Below the pieces are notes generated by a model. The model searched no databases. It had not been told where the DNA came from and saw only the letters and a program-made list of their open reading frames with translations. A DNA stretch of 64,000 nucleotides. Source: Oidiodendron maius Zn (lineage: Eukaryota; Ascomycota; Leotiomycetes; Myxotrichaceae). Numbering within the stretch: position 1 is the stretch's first letter; every line of letters begins with the position of its first letter. Shown piece by piece: positions 1 to 10,692 of this stretch. The position numbers and the translations under genes are program-made. The stretch lies in assembly GCA_000827325.1 (NCBI GenBank), contig KN832872.1, forward strand, positions 496,001 to 560,000, read 5' to 3'.

Positions 1-41
1 TTTCAGCACCATATCAATCCTTACTTCGGCGCTGAGCTGGC

Positions 42-1592
42 ATGCCACCTAGTAATAGTCGAGGGGGGCATAATAAGAAGCTAAATTCAGTACAGGATTC
101 GGCTTTACGAGACTATATATTCATGCTCTATAGCTGCGGGACTCCAGCTAATACTGAAGAAGTCCTCTTAGCTGCTAATCGGTTGCTCTATTACTCAACT
201 GGTGACCCTGACAAGTCAGTCTCAATACGCTGGACTAAGGCCTGGATTAAGCGCCAACATGATTATCTTGAAGCCCTGAAATCAAAGCCACTATCTGTAA
301 AGCGCCTTGCTTCGTATATAGTAGAGGATATCGAGGGCTATTTTATGGCCTTTAAGAAGTGTAAGGACTACTGGGGGATCCAGGACGAGGATATATATAA
401 TTTTGATGAGACTGGCTTTCAAATTGGGGTCTCATCAGGTGAAAAGGTCCTAGTTCCAAAGGATACACTGGCTGTATATACAGCAGACCCTGAAAATAAA
501 GAGCTTATTACCTCAGTTGAGACTATTAATTATGGGGGCCGAAAGGTGCCTCCTATGATTATATTCGCTGGAGCTTATCACCTGCGTCGATATTTTAAGA
601 ATAACCTAGACGGCAATATTACATTCGCACGATCAAGCTCTGGCTACTCAAATGATAAGCTAAGGGTTAAATACCTTGAACACTTTAATTATTATACTCA
701 ATCAAAGAGTGTTGGCAAATACCGGATGTTAATATTTGATGGCCATGGGAGTCACCTTACTCAAGAGTTCCTAGACTTCTGCTGGCAGCACCATATTCGG
801 CCTTTTCAGCTGCCTGCTCACACTATACACCTCTTACAGCCTCTAGATGTTGGAGTATTTCAGAGCTTAAAACATAATTTTAAGAAGGAGGTTCGGAAGC
901 AGGTCTTCTTAGGTGCTAAGGAAATATCACGCACTGATTTCTTTGCCTTTTTTCAACATTTCCATGATAAAACCTTTAAAAATCCACGGATTCATAAGAG
1001 CGCTTTCCGGAAAACAGGCCTAATACCACTTGATCCACAGCTAGTCCTCTTAAAATTAAAGGAGTATCAGGCTCTTCAGCGCCTGAAAACACCACTACTG
1101 CCTATTCAGAGGTCCTCGCCTCCACTGCCCTCTTCTTTGCCTGGATTTACAACACCACCACCACCTGACTGGGCTTAATTTCTAACACCTTTGACTATAA
1201 GGACCCGGAAGCTAGGGGTTGAATATATTAAACAACGGCACTATAATTCCCTAGAACAAGGGATACCGATTACACCCTCTGTGATACGTGTAGCTGAAAA
1301 GATTGAGAAGGCTGCTGAGACCTCAATGTTATCTGGGGCCCTTTCAAAGCATCGTTTACAGGATTTAGCTAGTGCAGAGGCTGCATGTAAGAAGAGGAAG
1401 GATAATAGTGGTAAAGTAGTTCAAAAGTATGGTGAAATAAGGGTTTACCAGGCCCGTATACAGATTGAAGCAGAGGAGGAGGATGAAAAGGAGGTGGTTA
1501 ATATACGTCTTAAGAAGAAGGGAAAGGTCTGGCATAAAAATTATCTGAAGGTGCTGAAAGAACTAAAAGAGAGCTTTATAGAGATAATATAA
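42..1592 (+). pseudogene. Fot1/pogo-type transposase with in-frame stops
   Basis: One continuous frame encodes a DDE transposase. Counting from the Met at 42, residues 13-75 are the second CENP-B/Tc5-type DNA-binding helix-turn-helix (LSVKR follows it). The catalytic triad is visible: D122 in YNFDETGF, D233 in LIFDGHGSH and D269 in LLQPLDVGVF, giving the DD35D spacing of Fot1 elements. The frame is open upstream of 42 except for a TGA at 33-35, so the apparent start is probably internal and the first helix-turn-helix lies left of the window. A TAA at 1176-1178 separates the core from an in-frame basic C-terminal tail (1191-1592, rich in Lys/Glu). Both stops can be explained by C-to-T changes (CGA to TGA, CAA to TAA), as produced by repeat-induced point mutation. 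The core is otherwise intact, so the copy is fairly young, but the full-length product cannot be made. Confidence 0.85.
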
Positions 1593-1691
1593 TAGGTATA
1601 TAATATAAGGTGGTGGTGGCGTATTAGGCTATTTAGTTGGATTCAGGGTAAAAAATTATCATATTGCTGTTCTTATCATATTGCGCTCCCT

Positions 1692-1718
1692 CACCCACTT
1701 TACTGCGTAAAGTGGGTG
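1692..1718. repeat. Perfect hairpin near transposon end
   Basis: CACCCACTTTAC (1692-1703), loop TGC, then its exact reverse complement (1707-1718). The right arm runs into GGGTTACGTAA, the likely terminus of the Fot1/pogo element, so this is best read as a terminal plus subterminal inverted repeat pair that bound the transposase. Confidence 0.8.
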
Positions 1719-1966
1719 GGTTACGTAACCGAACGATTATAGTAATCCGTCACACGAAAGTAGAGGGCACGTGCATTCCACGGTTAAGCGACGGCCGCTC
1801 GGTCCGGGGAGGCTGACGTAGCCTTGTGGTCTGGATGAGGTAAGGCTCAGCCTCGCATTAAGTTAGCGATGCTGCAAACGACCCCGCCATCGACTCCTAG
1901 ATCCATCTCTCAGCTGTATTCTCGATTTCCTCTCGAGAAGCTGTATCCCGCACTGCAGACCGTAGG

Positions 1967-3010
1967 ATGTCTACCCGAAAAGCAAGCCACGCGGGGTCGT
2001 GGTATACCTCCCGCCCTTCCACGCTCTCCACAGAGCTGGACGGGTGGCTGGCGCAAGTTCCGTCATCGATCGAGGGGGAACGGCTGCCGATAACAGGTGC
2101 ACGAGTGATTATCGCTCCGTGAGTGTGGCCGTCCCCCTCCCTGTATATATACTAATCGGAGTGTCGTAGCCACGCAGGGTATTCTTACTCCGGGCCCGCG
2201 GCAGCATGGGCCTACAAGTCCTGGGATCTGGCCAAGGCCAAACGCATCTTCCTGCTCGGCCCCTCACACAACTTATATCTGCCAGGCTGTGCGTTGAGTC
2301 GGCATGCAAAGTATGCTACTCCGCTGGGCGATCTCCTTATCGACGAGAAAGTTGTGGAGGAGCTAGATAAGACTGGCAAATTTGATACTATGAGTGCCGA
2401 TGCAGATGAAACGGAGCATTCTCTCGAGATGCACCTCCCATTCATCTATAAAATGATCTCACAGTCGTTTTCTTCACCAGCTGAATATCCAGGGTTAATA
2501 CCGATATTGGTAGGAAGTACCAAGCCTGCAAAGGAGAGAGAATACGGTGCCATTCTTGCGCCATACCTCGCAGATCCGACCAGTGTCTTTGTCATCTCGT
2601 CAGATTTCTGTCACTGGGGCTCAAGGTTTCATTATACATACTACCTGCCAGCGTCGCCATCTGCAGCAGCGTCGTTAATCCCCGGTGGGGTTTCACTAAA
2701 GTGGAGCGATAAGGCTCCTTCTAACCCCCCGATCCATGAGAGCATAGGACGATTGGATCGCATGACTATGGATACCGTCGAGTCCGGTAAGCACGACGCA
2801 TTTTTGGACAATTTAAAGGAGACAGGAAACACAGTCTGTGGAAGGCATCCGATTGGAGTTGTTATGGCTGCCCTTGAGGTCCTCGAGAGAGAACAAAAGG
2901 TCGGAGAAGGGAAGGGAAAATTTAAGTTTGTCCGATACGAGAGAAGCGGTGATGTCACAAATATCAGTGATTCTAGTGTCAGCTATGCAAGTGCATATGC
3001 ACTTCTCTGA
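1967..3010 (+). CDS. MEMO1-family protein (yeast Mho1 type)
   Basis: Two exons, 1967-2118 and 2170-3010, with a 51-base intron (GTGAGT donor, ACTAATC branch at 2151-2157, GTAG acceptor); 330 residues. The start is set by MSTRKASHAGSWY, the usual fungal MEMO beginning. MEMO proteins share a fold with extradiol dioxygenases and have been linked to copper binding, redox control and cell motility; a conserved reaction is not established. The pocket residues of human MEMO1 are matched: H52 in APHAGY (made across the splice junction), H84 in GPSHN, SDFCHWG, and C274 in NTVCGRHPIG. A low-complexity insert of about 25 residues after FHYTYY is absent from the human protein. It lies about 240 bases downstream of the transposon remnant and seems untouched by it. 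Very confident of family, less of function. Confidence 0.93.
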
Positions 3011-3167
3011 AATCAGATTATAGAATATATGTGGCAATGAGCTCCGATACAACGGCCTTAGCTTTCACCGTAATCTTCTCCCATCAAGCAGTTCTAAAAT
3101 GGGAGCAAAGCACGTACTTAGATTGCAGACCGCTCTAGATAATTACCCCATCACAGAGTCCACGAAT

Positions 3168-4088
3168 TTATTGCCTATGGTCGTCATGGTTTGGGAATTC
3201 CTTACCTTCCGGAGCTTCTTTACCTAGGAACTCGCACAGCCTCGGCCAGCCTTCTTTGACCTGAAAAATTAGGACATCTCTACCCCTTTCGCTCGCCGCC
3301 TTCAGGACCAATTCATTGTGGGCCTTGAATTTTGTTATTCCTGATGGAACAGGGTCCGAACTCCAGATATAATCACGCATGAATGTGGCCACCGGTGAGT
3401 GATGCTCTCTGGTCTTGTAATGCGACCAAAGAGTCTTTTCCATACTTGCAAGCCACTTCTCCTCTTCTCTTGTTGTTAGTATTATCTTAGCTTCGGGGTA
3501 AGCGTCCATCAGTTCTTCAACGAAAAGTGCGGCAGGTATATCTGACAGTCCCTAAGAAGCTCCGTTAGTGGCTTTCTGCTAGACATGCTCTAACCACTCT
3601 CCACTACTCTACACTACATAGGTAGTCTATAGTCCGGCTACATTAATGACATATTTTATGATGAAGTAATGTCATGTGCTTGTTGAGACTTGCGAACATG
3701 AGAAGCTCTTAAAAAAGGCAGCAAGAATGGATCTAGGAGAGGACACACACACAGAAAAGTCACCTAGCACTTCATCGAATTCCCTTCTGCCAAATGGTGT
3801 TCCTTTGTTTGCAAATTTTGCATTCAAAGCAGCAATCCAGTTTGGGCCATGCCCGTTCTTATAGACATCGCGCATGTGATATATTGGCCCATAGCCAAGG
3901 AGGGGCAGCGCATCGGCCAATGCTGAGGGAAGAATTAGTATTTATGGCATTAGAGCTAGATTTTCCTCGGTGCAGAAGCAGGAGATGAATATGTTACATT
4001 GAGTTCCGGTTCGACATAGGCCCAAGCAGAGAATCTCCATTGGTACAGTCCGCTCTTTGGATGCGGACGCTGCAGTGAGTTCGGCCAT
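3168..4088 (-). CDS. P-loop sulfotransferase-like protein (fungal Sulfotransfer_4 type)
   Basis: Three exons on the minus strand: 4088-3998, 3922-3753 and 3551-3168; 214 residues. The introns are 75 and 201 bases. Splicing restores the 5'-phosphosulfate-binding loop LGLCRTGTQ at residues 22-30, which runs into SLADALPLLGYGPIYH; this junction is the main support for the model. Later motifs are LSDIPAALFVEELMDAYPEA and ILTTREEEKW, typical of the family that is often mislabelled as NAD-dependent epimerase. The sulfate acceptor is unknown. The protein ends soon after CEFLGKEAPEGKEFP, so its C-terminus is shorter than in many relatives (about 220-280 residues); a further exon was not seen. It is divergent from the reductase gene at 4446. 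A GC-poor 201-base second intron is longer than its neighbours and is the weakest part. Confidence 0.82.
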
Positions 4089-4445
4089 GGTGGAGATTTA
4101 AACTTGTTAGTTCTGCTTCCTCCCAAGGATATGCTGGGATTGTACTTATGTAGCACAAAGACGGAATATTGATACAGCAAATATCCCTCAATAAATACCC
4201 TTCTGTGAGCGGAATGTTACGGGATACCTCTGTTGGAAATTGAGGGCTGTGTGGTCCTGCTTATCCCGTTGGTACGCGAGGCTCCGAAGTTTACCCATCA
4301 AAATTAACTGTACCCCACAATCACTTCCAAGTATCCGCCCACTTCATGAACGTCAACCAGTCCAGCCATTTCTCAATATCAACCTTCAACGCTGCTAGCA
4401 GGCGGGTATTGAAGTGCTCAGTGGTGCCTGCTACCCCGATATACG
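4089..4445. promoter_or_regulatory. Divergent promoter region
   Basis: 357 bases between the start codons of the sulfotransferase-like gene (minus) and the methylenetetrahydrofolate reductase gene (plus). No ORF with family resemblance; no clear TATA box or named site was recognised. Confidence 0.5.
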
Positions 4446-6482
4446 ATGGAGAAAATCACGGAGAAGATTGCGGCACTACCGCCAGACTCCAACTTTTTCT
4501 CCCTCGAATTCTTCCCCCCGAAAACCGCCATGGGTAGCTCCAATCTGCGTACACGACTCGAAAGAATGTCCCGTGCTCTAAGACCTCTATTCGTTACCGT
4601 CACCTGGGGTGCTGGTGGATCTACCTCAGCTAAATCTCTCGAATTGGCCGAGCTTTGCCAGCGGGAACTGGGTCTCACGACATGTCTACATTTGACATGT
4701 ACGAACACAAATAAAGCGTTGGTGGACAGGGCTTTAGAACAGGCGAAGAATTTAGGAATTCGGAACATACTGGCTTTGCGAGGCGATCCGCCTCGAAGTG
4801 AGGAGTATACGGTCAGTGGCGACCGCGAGGGACAGAATGATGAGGTCGAGTTTGAGTGGGCAATTGATTTGGTGCGGTATATCAGGAAGCAATACGGGGA
4901 TTATTTCTGTGTAGGGGTTGCCGCATACCCAGAAGGACATGCAGACGAATCAGATCCACAAGGACAGAGCCTTGAGCACGATCTTCCCTACCTTGTCGAT
5001 AAGACTCGGGCTGGGGCGGACTTCATCATGACACAGCTGTTCTTTGATGTAGAAGCTTACGACAAGTTTGAGAAGCGATTAAGGGAGCATGAGAGTGGCG
5101 CTTTCAAAACAATCCCGATTATTCCAGGGATGATGCCTATTCAGAGTTATCAGATGATAAAGAGAACGACGAAGTTAAGCCATGCTCGCTTGCCTCCGGA
5201 GATAATGTCACGGCTCGACGAGGTTAAGGGTAATGACGAAATGGTCAAGAAAGTGGGCGTGGATATCGTCTCAGAAATCGTGGAGCATCTGAAAATACCA
5301 CAGGTTGCCAGCCCTAGTCGTCGCGGCTTCCATTTTTATACTCTTAACCTCGAGAAGGCCGTCTCCTTCATCCTAGAACGCACACACCTCATAACCCCTA
5401 TCCTCTCTAGATCAAGTTCCGCCATTATTGAGATAGTTCCTACCTCTCTGCACGACTTACCAGTCAATGGCACGTCGGAGCATAAAAAGTCAAACAGGAG
5501 ACTATCTTCTGTCGGTTCGGACAGACATAACCGCATCATCATAACAGCCCCAGAAACCGCGAACCCAGATTTCGAGGCCACTGCCCTCGAAGCGTCGGTA
5601 CCTGCAGAAGAGATTAGCACTCGAGCAAACGCACTCGCCATATCTGAAGGCGAGGGCGCTCTTGGCCGTGAAGCGACTTGGGATGACTATCCCAACGGTC
5701 GGTGGGGAGATGCACGTTCTCCTGCCTATGGAGAGATAGACGGTTATGGTGTGAGCCTCCATATGACTTTCAACCAAGCCGTAAAACTCTGGGCGTATCC
5801 CTCCTCCGTCCAGGACATTACGAGCCTCTTTCTTCGGCACATAGAAGGCAGTTTAAGTGCCATTCCCTGGTCAGAGGAAGGATTCAACGAAGAAACAAAT
5901 ACGATCAAAGATCAGTTACTGGAACTTAACAAGAAAGGGTGGTGGACAGTAGCGTCGCAACCTGCTGTGAACGGGGTGCGGTCCTCAGATCTTGTCTTTG
6001 GCTGGGGGCCGAGGAACGGGTTCGTCTTCCAGAAGGCATTTGTGGAGCTCTTCCTTCCGTCTAAGGACTGGAAAGTACTCCACGCCAAGCTCACGGCCCC
6101 TGGAGTCGCAGAGGATGTCGGCTGGTATGCATCGAATTCGAAGGGTGACTTTCTCTCCGGTGACGCCAACAGTGGGGTCGACGAGGAGGCCGAGGGGACC
6201 ACGCACGCGGTGACCTGGGGTGCATTTCCCGGAAAGGAGATCATAACTCCAACCATTATCGAGGAAGTTTCCTTCAGGGCCTGGACTGAGGAGGCATTTG
6301 CAATATGGGCCGAGTGGGCTCGCGTTTACAGCCTCCGGGGCAGACCTGATCCTGAGATTGCAGAGCGTGCCCGGTCAAGCAAGGAGCTAATTGAAAACGT
6401 GATGGAAGATGTGTGGCTTGTGAATGTGATTCATCATCGCTACATTGAAAAGGATGCTCTTTGGTCTCTGCTTTTAAACTGA
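4446..6482 (+). CDS. MET12: Methylenetetrahydrofolate reductase, MET12 type
   Basis: Single exon, 678 residues. It reduces 5,10-methylenetetrahydrofolate to 5-methyltetrahydrofolate for methionine synthesis in the cytosol, using FAD. Residues 1-300 are the TIM-barrel MetF domain: SLEFFPPKT (E21 is the expected catalytic Glu), HLTCTNTNKA, ILALRGDPP, GVAAYPEGH and FIMTQLFFD. GFHFYTLNLEKA follows near residue 294. After a variable Ser-rich linker comes the eukaryotic regulatory domain, from about residue 411 (WDDYPNGRWGDARSPAYG), which in other eukaryotes binds S-adenosylmethionine. Fungi carry two paralogues; EFFPPKT rather than EYFVPKT, AGADFI and GFHFYTLN match yeast Met12 better than Met13, so the symbol is given on that basis. 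Length fits the family (about 650-680). Confidence 0.93.
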   Translation: MEKITEKIAALPPDSNFFSLEFFPPKTAMGSSNLRTRLERMSRALRPLFVTVTWGAGGSTSAKSLELAELCQRELGLTTCLHLTCTNTNKALVDRALEQAKNLGIRNILALRGDPPRSEEYTVSGDREGQNDEVEFEWAIDLVRYIRKQYGDYFCVGVAAYPEGHADESDPQGQSLEHDLPYLVDKTRAGADFIMTQLFFDVEAYDKFEKRLREHESGAFKTIPIIPGMMPIQSYQMIKRTTKLSHARLPPEIMSRLDEVKGNDEMVKKVGVDIVSEIVEHLKIPQVASPSRRGFHFYTLNLEKAVSFILERTHLITPILSRSSSAIIEIVPTSLHDLPVNGTSEHKKSNRRLSSVGSDRHNRIIITAPETANPDFEATALEASVPAEEISTRANALAISEGEGALGREATWDDYPNGRWGDARSPAYGEIDGYGVSLHMTFNQAVKLWAYPSSVQDITSLFLRHIEGSLSAIPWSEEGFNEETNTIKDQLLELNKKGWWTVASQPAVNGVRSSDLVFGWGPRNGFVFQKAFVELFLPSKDWKVLHAKLTAPGVAEDVGWYASNSKGDFLSGDANSGVDEEAEGTTHAVTWGAFPGKEIITPTIIEEVSFRAWTEEAFAIWAEWARVYSLRGRPDPEIAERARSSKELIENVMEDVWLVNVIHHRYIEKDALWSLLLN

Positions 6483-6855
6483 CCGGTCCTTTGATTATGC
6501 TGGATGGGCGTTTGGGCTAGGCGATAGGCACCAAGTGTGAGTTTATATTCAACTATATATAGTAAGGGGCGATTTTCGCATTGTTTCGAGCATGCACGGC
6601 GCCAGCGGATCTTAAATTAGAATGAGCACTACTGTATTATATAAGGTCCACGAGATGGCAGTAGCACGAAGTGGTGCATGTCGTGTAATCAATCTGCATA
6701 AAGATATACAGAGTCTGTGATGATAACCACAACAAAGTGCGTTTTGGAAGTAGCTTTATTGCGCTATTGCCTCATTGTTGGATGGATCTAATAATCAGAT
6801 GATTAATCGGTTGATACGATCCGTCATCATCTGCATATGAAGTAGGAATAATTTT
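6483..6855. other. Convergent 3' region, no gene seen
   Basis: 373 bases between the stop codons of the reductase gene and the Bre2 gene, which converge. AT-rich 3' untranslated sequence is expected here; no ORF or RNA gene was recognised. Confidence 0.5.
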
Positions 6856-8606
6856 TTATTCGTCGTCTTGCAAAATTTCTCTAATGCCGCCGCTACCAAG
6901 ACTTTCATCCTGCATAGCTCCGCCTTCAGAAGGCTGGAGGTCCGCAGTGGCACATTTTCCAGTACCGCCGCCATCCTGCATCCAGAAATCAACCTCATCA
7001 ATAATATCGTACACGATGTCTTCCACGATCTGCTCATCATATCTTTCAGCCACAGATCGGAGAGGACGAGGCTTTGATCCTGATGGTTGGCCGCCATCTT
7101 CCATATCAATCTCGCCATCATTGTTCCAGCCTGGAGGGTCGTACCACCAAGGCGGACCAAAGTTGACTTCGGCAGCGCCTCCCCGGAATACTGAAATAGC
7201 AGGGTAATAACCTAACATCCCATCATCCAGGCCTTCTCTAGCGCCGACCTGTGCGAGTGGTTTGGATGCGGGGGGCAGAAATGCAAGAAGATCATTAAAT
7301 GCAGTTCCCATCTCCTTGCCATTCTTATAGACTTTGATACTTGAATGAGGTAGTGTTCGGAGTGAAGGATATAGGTGTGTTGGATTTGGGGCTTGTCCAC
7401 CGCCTGCGAGACCGCCACTTGAAGAGATGACAGGAGAAGGATTCATAAGCTCCTCAAGTTCCTTTACTGCATGATATTCGATTTGCTCGAAGTAAAGATG
7501 TGCTTTGAAGCGTATGGGGACTCGATCTCGAATTATATCAGGTGCTTCGATGCCAACGTGTTCGTCATCTTCGAGATCAACCGCCGGGTTGTAATTTCCT
7601 CCTACAACTTTTCGATGTAGTACTTCCGAAGGAAGATTGATCTCCAATCCGATAACGTCACCCTCCATTATATCCTCACCCGGCGGAAAGAAATCCTTAG
7701 GCCGCGACATGTAAACTTTTTGACCCGCAACGTCTCGGAGGCCATAGCTATATGCATCATAGCCAACGGGCGCGTCTAGTGTAGCTTCTCGCCTTGCCCA
7801 TCCCATGCGCACGTGGCCTCTGGCCTCCTCTTCTGCACCTGGTTTTCCGGTCGCTTTTGGAATTCCGCTGGTGATTTTGCACTCCCAATACCATCGACCT
7901 TCTCGTACCCCAACATTAGCTTTCGCCATTCTAAATCCTTTATCTGTAGTGACATGATGGGCTGTTTCGTCCAAGAACATGTGTGTAGCGGTGTCCTCGA
8001 AGTTCAATCGCGGTCCGAAAGGCTCGCTTTCTGATTGTCGGTAATATAGCGAGGCAGGAAAAGCGGGATCCGCTATACAGTGAGTGTAGTGAAAGTTTTT
8101 CTTATTATAGACACTTGAAATTACATCAGAAACTGCTCTCCAGCTGGTCAATGGGGATCTTACTGGTCAGTGGTCTCGTTAAACTGGATCTCGCAGCCTT
8201 CCGCAGTCTTGGTGTGTGAGGGGATGAGCACCGGTCCCCGAGGAGCTTCAAAGTCGGTGGCTTTTGGTGGGGGAAGCTTATATCTTATAGGAGCAAGAGA
8301 CTCGTTACTCTTCTTATGCTTCGGTGTGCTTGCTTTTGGGTCTGGTGTAGCTCTGGAGCTTGCATCGGCAGCGTGCAGTCCTCCCCCTTTCGATTCCCGT
8401 TTTTTTAAGGATTCCTTCTTTGCCCTTGCAGTTCGCTCGCGTGCCAAAGGAGTGTCCTCTTTAGAAGTTTTGAAATCGGGATTTAGTGGAGAGGACACCG
8501 TCGGAAGGTGATCATCTTCCAGAGCGCGCTTCTGGGGAATTGAGGAGATGGAGGCAGGGACAGCAGGTATTGGCTCCGATTTGGAAGCTGATTCTGGAGT
8601 CGACAT
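6856..8606 (-). CDS. cclA: COMPASS histone H3K4 methyltransferase subunit Bre2/Ash2 (CclA)
   Basis: Two exons, 8606-8164 and 8113-6856, joined over a 50-base intron (GTAAGA donor, TTCAAG acceptor); 566 residues. The splice gives NETTDHVYNKKNFHYTHC, matching the conserved entry to the SPRY domain. The first 150 residues are basic, Ser/Pro-rich and disordered. The SPRY domain covers roughly residues 155-400: CIADPAFPASLYYRQSESEP, GRWYWECKI, VRMGWARRE, YGLRDVAGQK and GDVIGLEINLP. The C-terminal helix IVYDIIDEVDFW is the Dpy-30-binding motif. As part of the nuclear Set1 complex the protein supports H3K4 methylation; its Aspergillus homologue CclA is a known repressor of silent secondary-metabolite clusters. 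An Asn/Gly/acid-rich tail follows. Confidence 0.93.
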
Positions 8607-10692
8607 TGTAACAAATCATAGATTAGGAGGACAGGAAATGGGAAGGTTGGCAGTTGTTGGAGCCATACAGAATCAATCTCGCGAAGTTAAGCACATAGCT
8701 CAGCTCAGTCGAACGCGACTTTCCAAAGTGAAGTGATTTGTCATCCGCACAACTAACTCATCTTAACTAACTTGTCCGGTGATTTCTTAAGAGACTTATT
8801 CCCTGATTGCGATTACATTCTCTTTTGAGTGAAGAATTTTAAGTTAACCAATATGCTATACAGTAGCATTGAGACACTTGTATAATAGCTAAGTTCAGAA
8901 CAGGTCTCACTCCTGCAAAGCGCCAAAATGGTTCGCATGATGTGCGTTTCATGCCGCTCATCAGTAAGTCTCTGGCATAGGACTGGAAGAGCATTAGTTA
9001 TTGGTACTCTACTATAGCTGCATTGTCTTAAGCTGTACTCGTCCCCTTTTATTAGTATCAAAGGGCCCCTTTTTATTAAAAAATGTAAATTAAATTAAAT
9101 AAAATCTTACAAGGGACAGTACACCTGCCATGCAGCAGTCTCCTGTTCATTCCCAGTCATTTTTTGGTCTCCCTCTCATCGCCCTCCTTGGCTGTGGTGT
9201 CATAAGGGTCACGAAAGTCGTGCCTAGTTTATTTGAATTCTGGGAGCACGAGGGATGAGGAAAGTAGATTTGCGCTTCAAATTCTAAATCCGATCATCTC
9301 ATACTACAGTTGGTGGAAACACCAGAAATCTATAGCCTGCTTCCCAATCCCACGTCTTGTTTAACTTATTAACTCTCTCGCTTTCAAAGATTACCGGTAA
9401 TCATCGCGACTACTGAACTCCCACGAAATATCCTTTGTAGTACGGAGAATAATTAAGTGACAGGATACCCAGTCTCTTGACACATTTTAAGCCACAAGAG
9501 CTGCCATATATAGAATTTTCGACCAACGACAGGCTTATTCCCCTGGGGGCTTTTGCAGTTCTCAATAGCTTACCAATTCTACGCTGTTCGAAATGCTAGG
9601 ATGGAGAAATTACGTATCGTCTTTCCATCAATAGATGTCAGAGGTTACAGGGTGAGCTGGTTCATCGTGATGTGTGGAATCGATTGTATTGTCTTAACTA
9701 GCTAAGGTTTTAGGATTCATATAATCACACTACAGTAATATATATGTTGTGCGCTGCCACTCGCTACGTTATGGATATACGATTCATCCGTTCGGATCCG
9801 AATGCCCGTATATCCTTCACAATAGACAATAGATGTATTATTAAATTTTTTTTTTCGGGATGAAGAAAATGAATTCATTGAGAGGAGCAAATATGCCTCG
9901 CATGCATCCAGATATGATCTTTAAGGCTTCTCGCAAAAGTAGTTGCTTCCTTTGCATTTTGAACTCTTCCAGTTAACACCATTGGATGAGGAGGCTGGTG
10001 CATGTAACAACATCATTGGATTATAGATCCATGATAATGCGATAGTCAATCTCGCAAGCCAAATGTTACATTGAGACAAGGCCACAATTTTACACTGCAT
10101 CTAAAGGTCCGCTGCTTATTTTCTATATCTTCCCTCTTCCCTCTTCAGTATGCGTGAATGGCTTCGAATATTCCTGTCAAGTTCATTGACAGAATTGACT
10201 TCATTCAGGAAAATAATGGCGTACCCAATAGGGCTATAAATTGAAGAGGTATGAGAAACCAGTCATGGCCATAACAGCAGAGAGATTCAAAACATGTATT
10301 GTTCAATGGGGCTTATAAATTCATTACATACAAAAGAGGCAAGACTATGTTCTTTTAGGGCAAAGAACGATATGTGCTATCCACAATTAGGTAGTGTAGG
10401 GGTCATAGCGTAATCTGCAGGGAGCCCATAGGCATCTCTCACCATTCAAGTCTTCGTGCTCATTCTCCGACACTGCTGAAAAAGGGGTTGACATCCTTGG
10501 ATTTGCTCCTGTCTCCCCCGAGATTTTTGACTGTGCTTTGAATTTCAGCGGCACTCGATAAAATAGAAACCAATCTGAGGCTTAGGGGCAAGGATGAAGG
10601 AAGGTATATATGTGCCAAGGAAATAATTCAAACAAAACTACTAATTAAAAGTACATGTATGCAAAGATACGATAGAGATGTGAGAGTTAGTT
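8607..10692. other. Gene-poor stretch of about 2.1 kb
   Basis: Upstream region of the Bre2 gene and downstream region of the PHD-finger pseudogene. No ORF longer than about 80 codons with family resemblance, and no tRNA was found. It has T- and A-runs (for example 9842-9855) and the inverted repeat at 9773-9815. It may hold untranslated leader, a non-coding RNA or remains of an old insertion; nothing allows a choice. Confidence 0.5.
9773..9815. repeat. Nested inverted repeat
   Basis: GGATATACG at 9773-9781 is the exact reverse complement of CGTATATCC at 9807-9815. Between them sits a 12-base perfect palindrome, TTCGGATCCGAA (9791-9802). It could be a regulatory dyad, a hairpin in a transcript, or the relic of a small inverted-repeat element. 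Confidence 0.55.

Larger units (their letters stand above)
1..1726 (+). mobile_element. Fot1/pogo-type DNA transposon, right part
   Basis: The window opens inside a Tc1/mariner-superfamily element of the Fot1/pogo group. Its left end lies outside the window. The transposase frame fills 42-1592 and is followed by an AT-rich tail and a perfect 12-base-arm hairpin at 1692-1718. The right end is placed near 1726, at the palindromic TTACGTAA (1721-1728), because these elements insert at TA and carry subterminal repeats; the exact end cannot be fixed without the left terminus. The next host gene starts at 1967. Confidence 0.8.
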
